Part shown: piece after piece, positions 34,862-49,254 of the stretch
Layout: every line of letters begins with the position of its first letter
Position numbering within the stretch: position 1 is the first letter of the stretch
Source of the DNA: Microlunatus soli
GTDB lineage: Bacteria; Actinomycetota; Actinomycetes; Propionibacteriales; Propionibacteriaceae
DNA length: 64,000 nt
Assembly: GCF_900105385.1 (NCBI RefSeq)
Contig: NZ_LT629772.1
Span: 4,650,001-4,714,000, forward strand
Direction of reading: 5' to 3'
Made by a program: the position numbers and the translations under genes
The notes under the pieces: model-generated
Databases searched by the model: none
Told to the model about the DNA's origin: nothing
Seen by the model: the letters and a program-made list of their open reading frames with translations, nothing else

Positions 34862-35803
34862 CCGACACCCAGCCCGCGTCGCTTCGGCATTTCCTCGCCG
34901 ACGACGACCTGACGCCGGCCGAGCAGGCCGAGATCCTCGATCTGGCAGCCGACCTGAAGGCCGACCCGTACGGTGCCAAACCGCTCGCCGGACCGGTCAG
35001 CGTCGCCACGATCTACGACAAGCCGACGCTGCGCACGCAATCCTCCTTCGCCGCCGGCATCGCCGAGCTCGGCGGATTCCCGATGCAGGTCGACGGCAAG
35101 CTCGCCGGCATCGGTGTCCGTGAGTCGGTTCCCGATGTGGCCCGGGTGATCGGTCGACAGTTCGGCATGATCGTCTGGCGGACCTACGAGCAGGCCAAGA
35201 TCGAGGAGTTGGCGGCCTACGCCGGCGTCCCGGTGGTCAACGCGCTGACCGATGACTACCATCCCTGCCAACTGCTGGCCGACCTGTTGACGCTCCGCGA
35301 ACACAAGGGCGAGCTCGCGGGCCTGACGGCCGCGTTCCTCGGTGATGCGGCCTGCAACATGGGCAACTCGTGGGCGCTCGCCGGTGCATCGGCCGGGATC
35401 AATGTCCGGTTCGGTGCACCCGAGGGCTACTTCCCCGACAGCGACATCCTCGACCGGGCGGCCAAGATCGCCGAGCAGACCGGCGGTTCGGTGAAGGTCG
35501 ATCATGACCCGGCTGCGGTGGCGACCGGCGCCGACGTGGTGATCACCGACACCTGGGTGTCGATGGGCAAGGAGGATGAAGCTGCGGCCCGGGAGGCCGT
35601 CTTCTCTCCGTACGCGGTGACCGAGGACCTGCTCGGGTTGGCCGACCCCGACGCCATCGTGCTGCACTGCCTGCCCGCCTATCGCGGCAAGGAGATCGCC
35701 GCCGAAGTGCTGGACGGCCCACAGTCGGTCGTCTGGGACGAGGCAGAGAATCGTCGGCACGCGCAGAAGGCCGTGTTGAGTTGGCTCTACCGGCAGGCCC
35801 AGA

Positions 35804-35817
<14 letters not shown>
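34858..35817 (+). CDS. argF: Ornithine carbamoyltransferase
   Basis: This 319-residue enzyme makes citrulline from ornithine and carbamoyl phosphate. HPCQ (DDYHPCQLLADLLT), the ornithine loop DTWVSMGKEDE and LHCLPAYRG are intact. The carbamoyl-phosphate loop, normally STRTR, reads TLRTQ in YDKPTLRTQSSFAAG: the key Arg-Thr is kept but neighbouring residues differ. GIGVRESVPDVARV is typical. Its end overlaps the argR start by 14 bases. Confidence 0.95.
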
Positions 35818-37739
<1,922 letters not shown>

Positions 37740-37762
37740 TTCGGCCCGATAGGCTGGCGGCT

Positions 37763-39040
37763 GTGGGAGTACTCGATGAACTGAAGTGGCGTGGCCTGCT
37801 GGACAACTGCACCGACGAGCAAGCACTCGCCGAGCATCTGAACGCGGGACCGGTCACGTTCTATATCGGCTTCGACCCGACAGCTCCCAGCATCCACTTC
37901 GGCAATCTGGTGCAGCTGATCGTCGCCCGACACCTGCAGGCCGCCGGTCACGATCCGCTGATCCTGGTCGGCGGTTCGACGGGACTGATCGGAGACCCGA
38001 AGGACTCGGCCGAGCGGGTGCTGAACTCCAAGGAGACCGTCGCCGGCTGGGTGGAGAAGATCCGCGAGCAGGTCGGACGCTTCGTCGACATGGACGGCCC
38101 GCATCCTGCTCGATTGGTCAACAACCTGGACTGGACCGGCGACCTGCCGGTGCTGGACTTTCTCCGCGACATCGGCAAGCACTTCCCGGTGAACCGGATG
38201 CTGGCCAGGGATGTGGTGAAGAAGCGACTGGAAGCCGGGATCTCCTACACCGAGTTCTCCTACGTGCTGTTGCAGGCGCTGGACTACCTGAACCTGTACC
38301 GACAGTACGGCTGCACGCTGCAGTTCGGCGGCAGCGACCAATGGGGCAACATCACCGCCGGCGTCGAGCTGATCCGCCGGTCGGACGGCACGAAGGTGCA
38401 CGCGATCGCGACGCCGCTGCTGACCAAGGCCGACGGCACCAAGTTCGGTAAGACCGAGGGCGGAACGGTGTGGCTGGACCGGGGGATGACAAGCCCGTTC
38501 GCCTTCCACCAGTTCTTCCTGAATGCCGAGGACGAGAAGGTCATCGACTACCTGAAGGTCTTCAGCCCTCGCGGCCAGGACGAGATCGCCGAGCTGGAAC
38601 AGCAGACCAGGGACAAGCCCCAGCTGCGCGCAGCCCAACACGCTCTGGCCGACGACGTGACGGACCTGGTGCACTCGCCGGCCGACACCAAGGCGGCCAA
38701 CGACGCGGCCGCGGCTCTCTTCGGGCGCTCCGAACTCCAGGCTTTGGGGGACGAGACCATCCGGGACGTCGCCGAGGAACTGGGTGCTCCGGCGGTGAAG
38801 AGCGACGGTGAACTACCGACCTTCGTCGACGCGATGGAGGCCAGTGGCGTCGTCGCCAGCAAGTCGGCAGCCCGTCGGGCGATCGCCGAGGGCGGTGCCT
38901 ATCTGAACAACACCAAGGTCAGCGACCCCGACCGACGGCTCGAGCAATCCGACCTGTTGGCCGGCGAGTACGTGGTGTTGCGCCGGGGGAAGAAGACCGT
39001 GGGGGCCGCCCGGATCGCGGCGCAGACGTCAGGATGTTGA
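37763..39040 (+). CDS. tyrS: Tyrosyl-tRNA synthetase
   Basis: This 425-residue class I synthetase has its ATP signatures as PTAPSIHFGNLVQL (HIGH equivalent) and KFGKTEGGTVW (KMSKS equivalent). The tyrosine pocket includes YTEFSYVLLQALDY and QFGGSDQWGNI. The last ~70 residues form the S4 RNA-binding domain (SKSAARRAIAEGGAYLNNTKV). Initiation is at GTG 37763, 23 bases after argH. The rrn operon follows it in the same direction. Confidence 0.96.
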   Translation: MGVLDELKWRGLLDNCTDEQALAEHLNAGPVTFYIGFDPTAPSIHFGNLVQLIVARHLQAAGHDPLILVGGSTGLIGDPKDSAERVLNSKETVAGWVEKIREQVGRFVDMDGPHPARLVNNLDWTGDLPVLDFLRDIGKHFPVNRMLARDVVKKRLEAGISYTEFSYVLLQALDYLNLYRQYGCTLQFGGSDQWGNITAGVELIRRSDGTKVHAIATPLLTKADGTKFGKTEGGTVWLDRGMTSPFAFHQFFLNAEDEKVIDYLKVFSPRGQDEIAELEQQTRDKPQLRAAQHALADDVTDLVHSPADTKAANDAAAALFGRSELQALGDETIRDVAEELGAPAVKSDGELPTFVDAMEASGVVASKSAARRAIAEGGAYLNNTKVSDPDRRLEQSDLLAGEYVVLRRGKKTVGAARIAAQTSGC

Positions 39041-39083
39041 CGATCCGATCGGATACGGCCTAGTCAGCATCGGGTCTACAGGA

Positions 39084-39099
39084 TGTGACCACGGTCACA
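39084..39099. promoter_or_regulatory. Perfect CRP/GlxR-type binding site upstream of rrn P1
   Basis: TGTGACCACGGTCACA fits the TGTGA-N6-TCACA consensus exactly, with 7-bp perfect arms. Its centre is about 53 bases before the expected P1 transcription start, a position used for activation by cAMP-CRP family proteins. The binding protein is not in the window. Confidence 0.6.
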
Positions 39100-39109
39100 G
39101 CCCCGCGAT

Positions 39110-39138
39110 TTGACCCCCAACTCGCTCACGCGTAATGT
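39110..39138 (+). promoter_or_regulatory. rrn promoter P1
   Basis: The -35 is TTGACC (39110-39115), the -10 is TAATGT (39133-39138), and the spacer is 17 bases. It is the most upstream of four and the one next to the CRP-type site. Confidence 0.55.
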
Positions 39139-39302
39139 TCTCTGAGCCGCCGGGGAGCGGGACGCGGGAAGCCGAGAGGCAGAACGCGGCCGGACCGTGC
39201 GGAACCCAACGGTAACGAAGCAGCCGTGATGGCGTGCGCTCCGAGCGCGAAAGCCAAACCACGGCAGCTCTCGATGCCCGCGGGGAGGAGGGAAAGCTCG
39301 AG

Positions 39303-39331
39303 TTGACTCGGGCCCACCACCTCGGTAAGCT
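39303..39331 (+). promoter_or_regulatory. rrn promoter P2
   Basis: The -35 is TTGACT (39303-39308), the -10 is TAAGCT (39326-39331), and the spacer is 17 bases. It is followed by CGAGTTGCC, which recurs in equivalent places after P3 and P4. Confidence 0.55.
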
Positions 39332-39408
39332 TGATCGAGTTGCCACAACGAGGCCCAGAGGGCCTGAAGACGGCAGCAAAACCAAGCACCGGAGCAAAAC
39401 TTCCGAGT

Positions 39409-39436
39409 TTGACTCGGAGCGGAGATCTGGTAAATT
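39409..39436 (+). promoter_or_regulatory. rrn promoter P3
   Basis: The -35 is TTGACT (39409-39414), the -10 is TAAATT (39431-39436), and the spacer is 16 bases. It is followed by AAGTCGGGTTGTC. It is spaced 106 bases after P2. Confidence 0.6.
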
Positions 39437-39513
39437 AAGTCGGGTTGTCTCGGACAGGAATAAAAGCCTGAAAGAGGAGCAAAACGACAAAGTGAAGAGC
39501 CGAAAGCCTCGAT

Positions 39514-39543
39514 TTGACAAGGCGGAAAGCGAATCACTAAAGT
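39514..39543 (+). promoter_or_regulatory. rrn promoter P4
   Basis: The consensus -35 TTGACA (39514-39519) and -10 TAAAGT (39538-39543) are separated by 18 bases and followed by AAGTCGAGTTGCC. It is spaced 105 bases after P3, so P2-P4 look like a duplicated promoter module. Confidence 0.6.
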
Positions 39544-39792
39544 AAGTCGAGTTGCCCCAAGCGGAGATCGAAAGAAAACCGCGCGGTGTGCGCCCGAAAC
39601 TTGAGAACTCAACAGCGTGCTAAAAGTCAATGCCAGTTTATGCACAAGTAATACCCCGTAAGCTGAGCACATCACTTTTGCGATGTGACTTGGATGCGGA
39701 TTCCTTTGATTGATTGACACGATCTCTTTGGAGATCGAGGTCAGCGATCGAACTAGTTGACGGTAATCGATACGCAAGTATCGACACCGATA

Positions 39793-44756
<4,964 letters not shown>

Positions 44757-44861
44757 TATACAAAGATGCTACGCGTCCACTGTGCAGTTCCCGAGATACG
44801 GTCGTAGATCGGCGGGCTGAATTGATCAGCTCTGCCTCGATCCGATTACATCTCCATAGAG

Positions 44862-44979
44862 TTTCGGTGATCATTGCGAAGGGGAAACACCCGGCTCCAT
44901 TCCGAACCCGGAAGTTAAGCCCTTCAGCGCCGATGGTACTGCACGGGAGACCGTGTGGGAGACTAGGACGTCGCCGGAC
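44862..44979 (+). rRNA. rrf: 5S ribosomal RNA
   Basis: A ~118-base 5S gene about 100 bases after 23S. CCATTCCGAACCCGGAAG and TTAAGCCCTTCAGCGCCGATGG are the loop B/C landmarks, and the terminal stem pairs TTTCGGTG with CGCCGGA. Confidence 0.95.
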
Positions 44980-44982
44980 AAT

Positions 44983-45027
44983 AACACCTCATGGGTGGCC
45001 ATTCGTGGCCACCCATGAGGTGTTTTT
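44983..45027 (+). terminator. rrn operon intrinsic terminator
   Basis: A perfect 18-bp stem, AACACCTCATGGGTGGCC (44983-45000) with 45007-45024, loop ATTCGT, followed by TTTA. It lies 3 bases after 5S and is the clearest intrinsic terminator in the window. Confidence 0.95.
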
Positions 45028-45221
45028 ACGTTCAGGACCCTTCGCAGGGCGAGGAGAGATCGGCGTGGGGATGGCATCGGACAAACACGGCGACAGCCGG
45101 CGTCGTTTCGTCGACGTTCCAGGCTCCCTGCAGGCCGGCATAGGATCCCGGGTGGACAATCGGCGCGGGCGGTTCGGTGGGCTCGCGGACCGTTCGCTGA
45201 CCCGATCCGGCGTCCAGCCCA

Positions 45222-46619
45222 CTAGGAAATGTAGTGCTCGGCCAGCGCGCTGCGGTAGCGTTCTGCGATCACCTGATGGGCCTCGAGATCGGCGGCTGTC
45301 GGTTCGATCTCCCGGACCACCGGGATCTTCCAGGACGGCAGCTCACCGGTCAGCGCCCAGGCGGCCTGCCGTGCGGCGCCGACGGCGACGCTCTCGAACG
45401 GTTCGGTGATGGTGATCGGTCTGCCGAGGACCGCCGGTGCGATCTGTTGGACCGCGCTGGACTGCGCCGCGCCACCGGTCAACGTGATCGAGGTGATCGC
45501 GCCGGTCTGCTCGGCGAGCACGTCGACGCCGTAGGCCAGGCTCCACAGCACGCTCTCGATCGCGGCCCGCGCCACGTTCGCGGGGGTCATGTTCGCCCGG
45601 GTCATCCCCAACAGTTCGCCGGTCGCTTCGGGCAGCGGGGGAGTGCGTTCCCCTTCCAGGTAGGGCATGAAGACCAAGCCGTCCGCTCCGGCCGGGGCGG
45701 AGGCCGCCAGTCGACTGAACTCGGCGAGATCCACGCCGAGCATGGTCGCCGTCGCCTCCAGGTTGCGGGCGCAGTTCAGTGTGCACACCAAGGGCAGGAA
45801 CCGTCCGGTGGCGTCGGCGAATCCGCACACCGTCCCGGTCGGTTCGTGGCTCTGGCTGTCCGCCCGGGTATAGGCGGTCCCGCTGGTGCCGAGGCTGATG
45901 ATCGCCTCGCCCGGGCCGTTGTCCAGCGCGAGGGCGCCTGCCATGTTGTCGCCGGTGCCCGGGGCGAGTCGGATCCCGTCGGGATTCTCACCGATGATCT
46001 CGTGCGGTCCGGCGACTCTCGGTAGCTCGAGATCGTGGCCGATCGCCCGTTCGACGAGATCGTGCAGATAGCTGTCACCGGCCGGGTCGAAGTACGCCGT
46101 GCCGGAGGCATCGCCACGGTCGGTGACCGGCGCGAACGACTGCTGGCCGATCTTCCAGGTCAGGTAGTCATGCGGCAGGATCACCGACCGGGTCGCAGCA
46201 GCATGGTCCGGCTCGCACCGAGCCAGCCAGCGCAGCTTGGTGATCGTCATCGACGCAACCGGAACCGAACCCACCTTGCTCACCCAGGCCGACCGCCCAC
46301 CGAGTTCCTCGATCAGGTCGAGCGCATCCTGGGCGGACCGGTTGTCGTTCCACAGCAGGGCATCGCGGACCAGGTCGCCGTTGTCGTCCAGCGTGACCAT
46401 GCCGTGCTGCTGCCCGCCGACGGCCATCGCCTCGACGTCGGTGAGGAGTTCCGGATCAGCCGTCGCCTCCTGGTAGGCGTCCCACCAGGCCGCGGCGGAG
46501 ACTTCGGTGCCGTCGGGATGGGAGGCCCTGCCGGTCCGTACCACCTGTCCGGTCTCGATGTCGCACACGACGACCTTCACCGATTGGGTCGAGGTGTCGA
46601 CTCCGGCAACCAGGGTCAT
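45222..46619 (-). CDS. xylB: Xylulokinase (FGGY carbohydrate kinase)
   Basis: This 465-residue kinase phosphorylates D-xylulose to enter the pentose phosphate pathway. Features are VAGVDTSTQSVKVVV (phosphate loop), AVGGQQHGMVTLD, LLWNDNRSAQDA, GTGDNMAGALALD and the adenosine motif ITLTGGAAQSSAVQQIAP. It is the last gene of the leftward operon ABC transporter-regulator-kinase, so the imported sugar or polyol is presumably oxidised to xylulose. The start overlaps the regulator stop (ATGA). No xylose isomerase or polyol dehydrogenase gene is adjacent. Confidence 0.9.
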   Translation of the reverse strand: MTLVAGVDTSTQSVKVVVCDIETGQVVRTGRASHPDGTEVSAAAWWDAYQEATADPELLTDVEAMAVGGQQHGMVTLDDNGDLVRDALLWNDNRSAQDALDLIEELGGRSAWVSKVGSVPVASMTITKLRWLARCEPDHAAATRSVILPHDYLTWKIGQQSFAPVTDRGDASGTAYFDPAGDSYLHDLVERAIGHDLELPRVAGPHEIIGENPDGIRLAPGTGDNMAGALALDNGPGEAIISLGTSGTAYTRADSQSHEPTGTVCGFADATGRFLPLVCTLNCARNLEATATMLGVDLAEFSRLAASAPAGADGLVFMPYLEGERTPPLPEATGELLGMTRANMTPANVARAAIESVLWSLAYGVDVLAEQTGAITSITLTGGAAQSSAVQQIAPAVLGRPITITEPFESVAVGAARQAAWALTGELPSWKIPVVREIEPTAADLEAHQVIAERYRSALAEHYIS

Positions 46620-47413
46620 CGATCCGGTCTCCCTTCGGCCTGGTCGGCAGGCGCAACTGTGAGCTCTATTCCGCGATCGATGAAGTGCTGCAGCAGCTTG
46701 GCCGCCACGTCGCCGGCGATCGCCAGCTCATCGATCTCGTCGATGGTAGCGAACTGGACGAACGCGGCGGCGCCGACCGACGCTGCGTCAACCATCGCGA
46801 TCACTCGGCCACCGACCAGCGTCTCGGCACGGTTGACGGCGGCGCCACCGGGCGTCGGGTCGGTCAACCCCCGTTCGGCGTCGACGCCTGCCGGGCAGAC
46901 CACGGCGACGTCGACCCGGAGCCGGTCGAGCTCGCTGAGCGCCCAGTCGCCTTCCTGGCCGTGCGACTGCGGGCTGACCGTGCCGCCGATGTTGTAGACC
47001 CCGATGGTGGGAATCTTCGACAACACGATGGCGACGTCCAAGGAGTTCGTCACGATGGTCAGTCCCGCTGCCGTCGGCGGGTCGGCGCTGATGGCGTCGG
47101 CCAGTCCGAGTGCCGGCCTGCCGGTGCCGATCAACAGAGTCCCGGATCGAGGCAGCCGGCCCCACAACCGTCGGCCCAGGTCGGAGTAGTCCGATGCGCC
47201 GTCGGTGCGCGGTGGATCCGGCTCGGTCAGGACCGGGACCGCACCGCCGTGGACCCGCTGCAGCCGGCCGACCGATTCCATCTGTCGCAGGTCGCGGCGG
47301 ACGGTCTCCGGTGCGACGCCGAGCCGGCCCGCGGCGTCGACGACCTGGACCCGCCCGTCGGCCGCCAGCCACCCGGCAATGCGGTCATGTCGGGTGGTGC
47401 GATCGCTGTCCGT
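46616..47413 (-). CDS. DeoR-family transcriptional regulator without a recognisable start codon
   Basis: About 260 residues. The helix-turn-helix RHDRIAGWLAADGRVQVVDA then GVAPETVRRDLRQMESVGRL and VHGGAV is clearly DeoR-type, followed by a sensor domain (LLIGTGRPALGLADAI, LTIVTNSLDVAIVL). The frame runs directly on from the permease stop TAG (47414-47416) with only 14 codons before GRV-region helices and no ATG, GTG or TTG among them; ACG or ATT would be required. The usual sensor-site Lys (VKR) reads VNR. It may be a pseudogene, use a non-AUG start, or contain a sequencing error. The first ATG (47281) would drop the DNA-binding helix. Confidence 0.65.
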   Translation of the reverse strand, partial: TDSDRTTRHDRIAGWLAADGRVQVVDAAGRLGVAPETVRRDLRQMESVGRLQRVHGGAVPVLTEPDPPRTDGASDYSDLGRRLWGRLPRSGTLLIGTGRPALGLADAISADPPTAAGLTIVTNSLDVAIVLSKIPTIGVYNIGGTVSPQSHGQEGDWALSELDRLRVDVAVVCPAGVDAERGLTDPTPGGAAVNRAETLVGGRVIAMVDAASVGAAAFVQFATIDEIDELAIAGDVAAKLLQHFIDRGIELTVAPADQAEGRPDR

Positions 47414-48307
47414 CTACTTCACCGCCCCCATGGCCAGACCGCGGACCAGCCGCTTCTGGGCGACCCAACCCGCGATGATCACCGGCAACACCGCGATCGT
47501 CGAGGCTGCCGACAGGACGGCCAGGAACTGGCCGCGGCCGTCGACGAAGCTGCCCAGGAAGGGCGGCGTCGTACGGGCCACGACGGCGGTCAGCAGGTTG
47601 ACCAGGAAGTATTCGTTCCAGGCGAAGATGAAGCAGATCAATGCCGCTGCCGCGGCTCCGGGCGCGACGATCGGCAACGACACCCGCCACAGTTCACGGC
47701 TGTAGGACGCGCCGTCGATCTGGGCCGCCTCGACGACGGCATAAGGCACCTCGGCGAAGAACGATCGCATCATCCAGATCGCCAGCGGCAGATTCATCCC
47801 CAGATAGAGCACGCCGAGCGCCCACAGGTTGTCCAGCAGTCCGAGCACCCGCAGCAACAGGAAGACCGGGATGATCGACGCGGCAACGGGCATGAACTTG
47901 GTGCTGATGAAGAAGAACAGCAGGTCCCGCCAGCGGCCGACCCGACGGACCGAGAGCGCGTACGCCGCTGGTATCGCCAGCAGCATCACCACCACGGTCG
48001 ACCCGACCGCGAGCGCGGCCGAGTTGGCGAGGTAGAGACCCATCCCGCGTTCGAACACCGCGGCGTAGCGGTCGAAGGAGAGCTGGGTGATGAAGCTCGG
48101 CGGGAACTGCGCCGCGGCGGCTTCACTCTTGAAGCTGGTGAACACCATCCACAACACCGGGAAGAAGAACAGGAAGACGAGTACCCAGGTGATGCCGGTG
48201 ACGATCACGCCCCGGATCTTGCGTGGGGTGAACCGGCTGCTGCCCGAACGCCTGATCGGAGCCGTTGTCGACTCGCCGGCGGCTGCGGTCTCGACGGCGG
48301 TGCTCAT
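47414..48307 (-). CDS. Carbohydrate ABC transporter permease (MalG type)
   Basis: This 297-residue inner-membrane subunit has six predicted helices. The ATPase-coupling EAA loop is EAAQIDGASYSRELWRVSLPIVAPG. The C-terminus LVRGLAMGAVK is typical for MalG-type proteins. It pairs with the MalF-type subunit encoded just upstream (ATGA overlap). Substrate class by context: polyol or pentose-related. Confidence 0.92.
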   Translation of the reverse strand: MSTAVETAAAGESTTAPIRRSGSSRFTPRKIRGVIVTGITWVLVFLFFFPVLWMVFTSFKSEAAAAQFPPSFITQLSFDRYAAVFERGMGLYLANSAALAVGSTVVVMLLAIPAAYALSVRRVGRWRDLLFFFISTKFMPVAASIIPVFLLLRVLGLLDNLWALGVLYLGMNLPLAIWMMRSFFAEVPYAVVEAAQIDGASYSRELWRVSLPIVAPGAAAAALICFIFAWNEYFLVNLLTAVVARTTPPFLGSFVDGRGQFLAVLSAASTIAVLPVIIAGWVAQKRLVRGLAMGAVK

Positions 48308-49254
48308 CGTCCGCCACCTCCTTCTTCGGTGAAGACCTTGAACAGGGTGCGCAGAGCGACCGTGGTGACCGCGATCGTGACGATCACGGTGACCACACCG
48401 TAGGCGGCAGCCTCGCCGACCTGCTGGCCGATGAAGGCTCGTTCATAGAGCAGGTAGGGCAGGGTCTTGGAGTTGCCGGCGCCCTTGGTCATGATGTTCA
48501 CCGGGTCGAAGACCTGGATCATCAACACGGTGCCGAGCAGGGTGGCCAACTCCGCGTAGGTGCGCAGATGCGGCAACGTCATGCTGCGGAAGATCCGCAA
48601 CGGTCCGGCGCCGTCGACATTCGCCGCCTCGAGCACCTCGGCGGACTGGGACTGCAGTCCGGCCAGCAGGATCAGCATCATGAACGGCGTGTACTGCCAG
48701 GTCAGCACGAACATGATCGTCATCCCCGGGTGATCGGTGTTCCAAGCCACCGGCGGGATGTTGATCAGGCCGAGCGCCCAGTTGATCATGCCGACGTTGG
48801 CGTCCAGCAACGACCATTTCCAGATCAGTGCCGAGGCGGCCGGCATCACCAGGAACGGAGTGATCAACAGCGTGCGGGCAACGGCCTGACCGTGGAACTT
48901 GCGGTCCAGCAGGACTGCGAACAACAGACCGAGTGCGAGCGAGACGATCACCGCCGAGCCGACGATCACCACCGTGTTCAACAGCGCCGGCAGGAAGGCA
49001 CCGTTGCGGACCACGGCGACGTAATTGTCGAACCAGGCAAAGGATCTGGCGCCGGGCCGGGCCAGATTCCAGTTCTGGAAGGAATAGAAGATCGTGATCA
49101 GGAACGGCACCTGGGTGACGACGATCGCGACGATGAAGGCCGGCAGCACCAGCTTGCGGGCGAACTTCCGTTCGCCCTGCTCCTGGCCGGTCAGCTTGAT
49201 CTCCTTCTTGCGGGTCGCCTTGGCGCTGCCCGCATCCAGGGCGGCCGTGGTCAT
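48304..49254 (-). CDS. Carbohydrate ABC transporter permease (MalF type)
   Basis: This 316-residue permease has six helices. The EAA motif is EAANVDGAGPLRIFRSMTLPHLR. The start at 49254 (MTTAALDAGSAK) is preferred for its GGGAGG ribosome-binding site and because it overlaps the stop of the binding-protein gene; the longer frame just reads the latter out of register. It works with the MalG-type subunit and a separate ATPase not in this window. Confidence 0.92.
   Translation of the reverse strand: MTTAALDAGSAKATRKKEIKLTGQEQGERKFARKLVLPAFIVAIVVTQVPFLITIFYSFQNWNLARPGARSFAWFDNYVAVVRNGAFLPALLNTVVIVGSAVIVSLALGLLFAVLLDRKFHGQAVARTLLITPFLVMPAASALIWKWSLLDANVGMINWALGLINIPPVAWNTDHPGMTIMFVLTWQYTPFMMLILLAGLQSQSAEVLEAANVDGAGPLRIFRSMTLPHLRTYAELATLLGTVLMIQVFDPVNIMTKGAGNSKTLPYLLYERAFIGQQVGEAAAYGVVTVIVTIAVTTVALRTLFKVFTEEGGGGR

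Larger units (their letters stand above)
39041..39792 (+). promoter_or_regulatory. rrn: rrn operon promoter region and leader (no gene)
   Basis: These 752 bases contain four predicted promoters, a CRP-type site and the 5' half of the pre-16S processing stem. TTGAGAACTCAACAGCGTGC (39601-39620) pairs with spacer bases 41492-41511 at about 16 of 20 positions plus G-U pairs. A 103-codon open frame at 39234 has no ribosome-binding site and lies among the promoters, so it is not considered a gene. Confidence 0.85.

Noticed and set aside
39234-39545. 103-codon open frame upstream of 16S rRNA
   Set aside because: It spans predicted rrn promoters P2-P4, has no ribosome-binding site and has Lys/Ser-rich composition caused by the purine-rich leader.
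39710-39760. TTGACA at 39714 as a fifth rrn promoter
   Set aside because: No -10-like hexamer lies at 16-19 bases; the region is better explained as leader with a GATCTC/GAGATC hairpin.
46685-48403. 572-codon plus-strand open frame opposite the DeoR and permease genes
   Set aside because: Its Gln/Asp/Arg/His-rich sequence is the mirror of hydrophobic permease helices, not a real protein.
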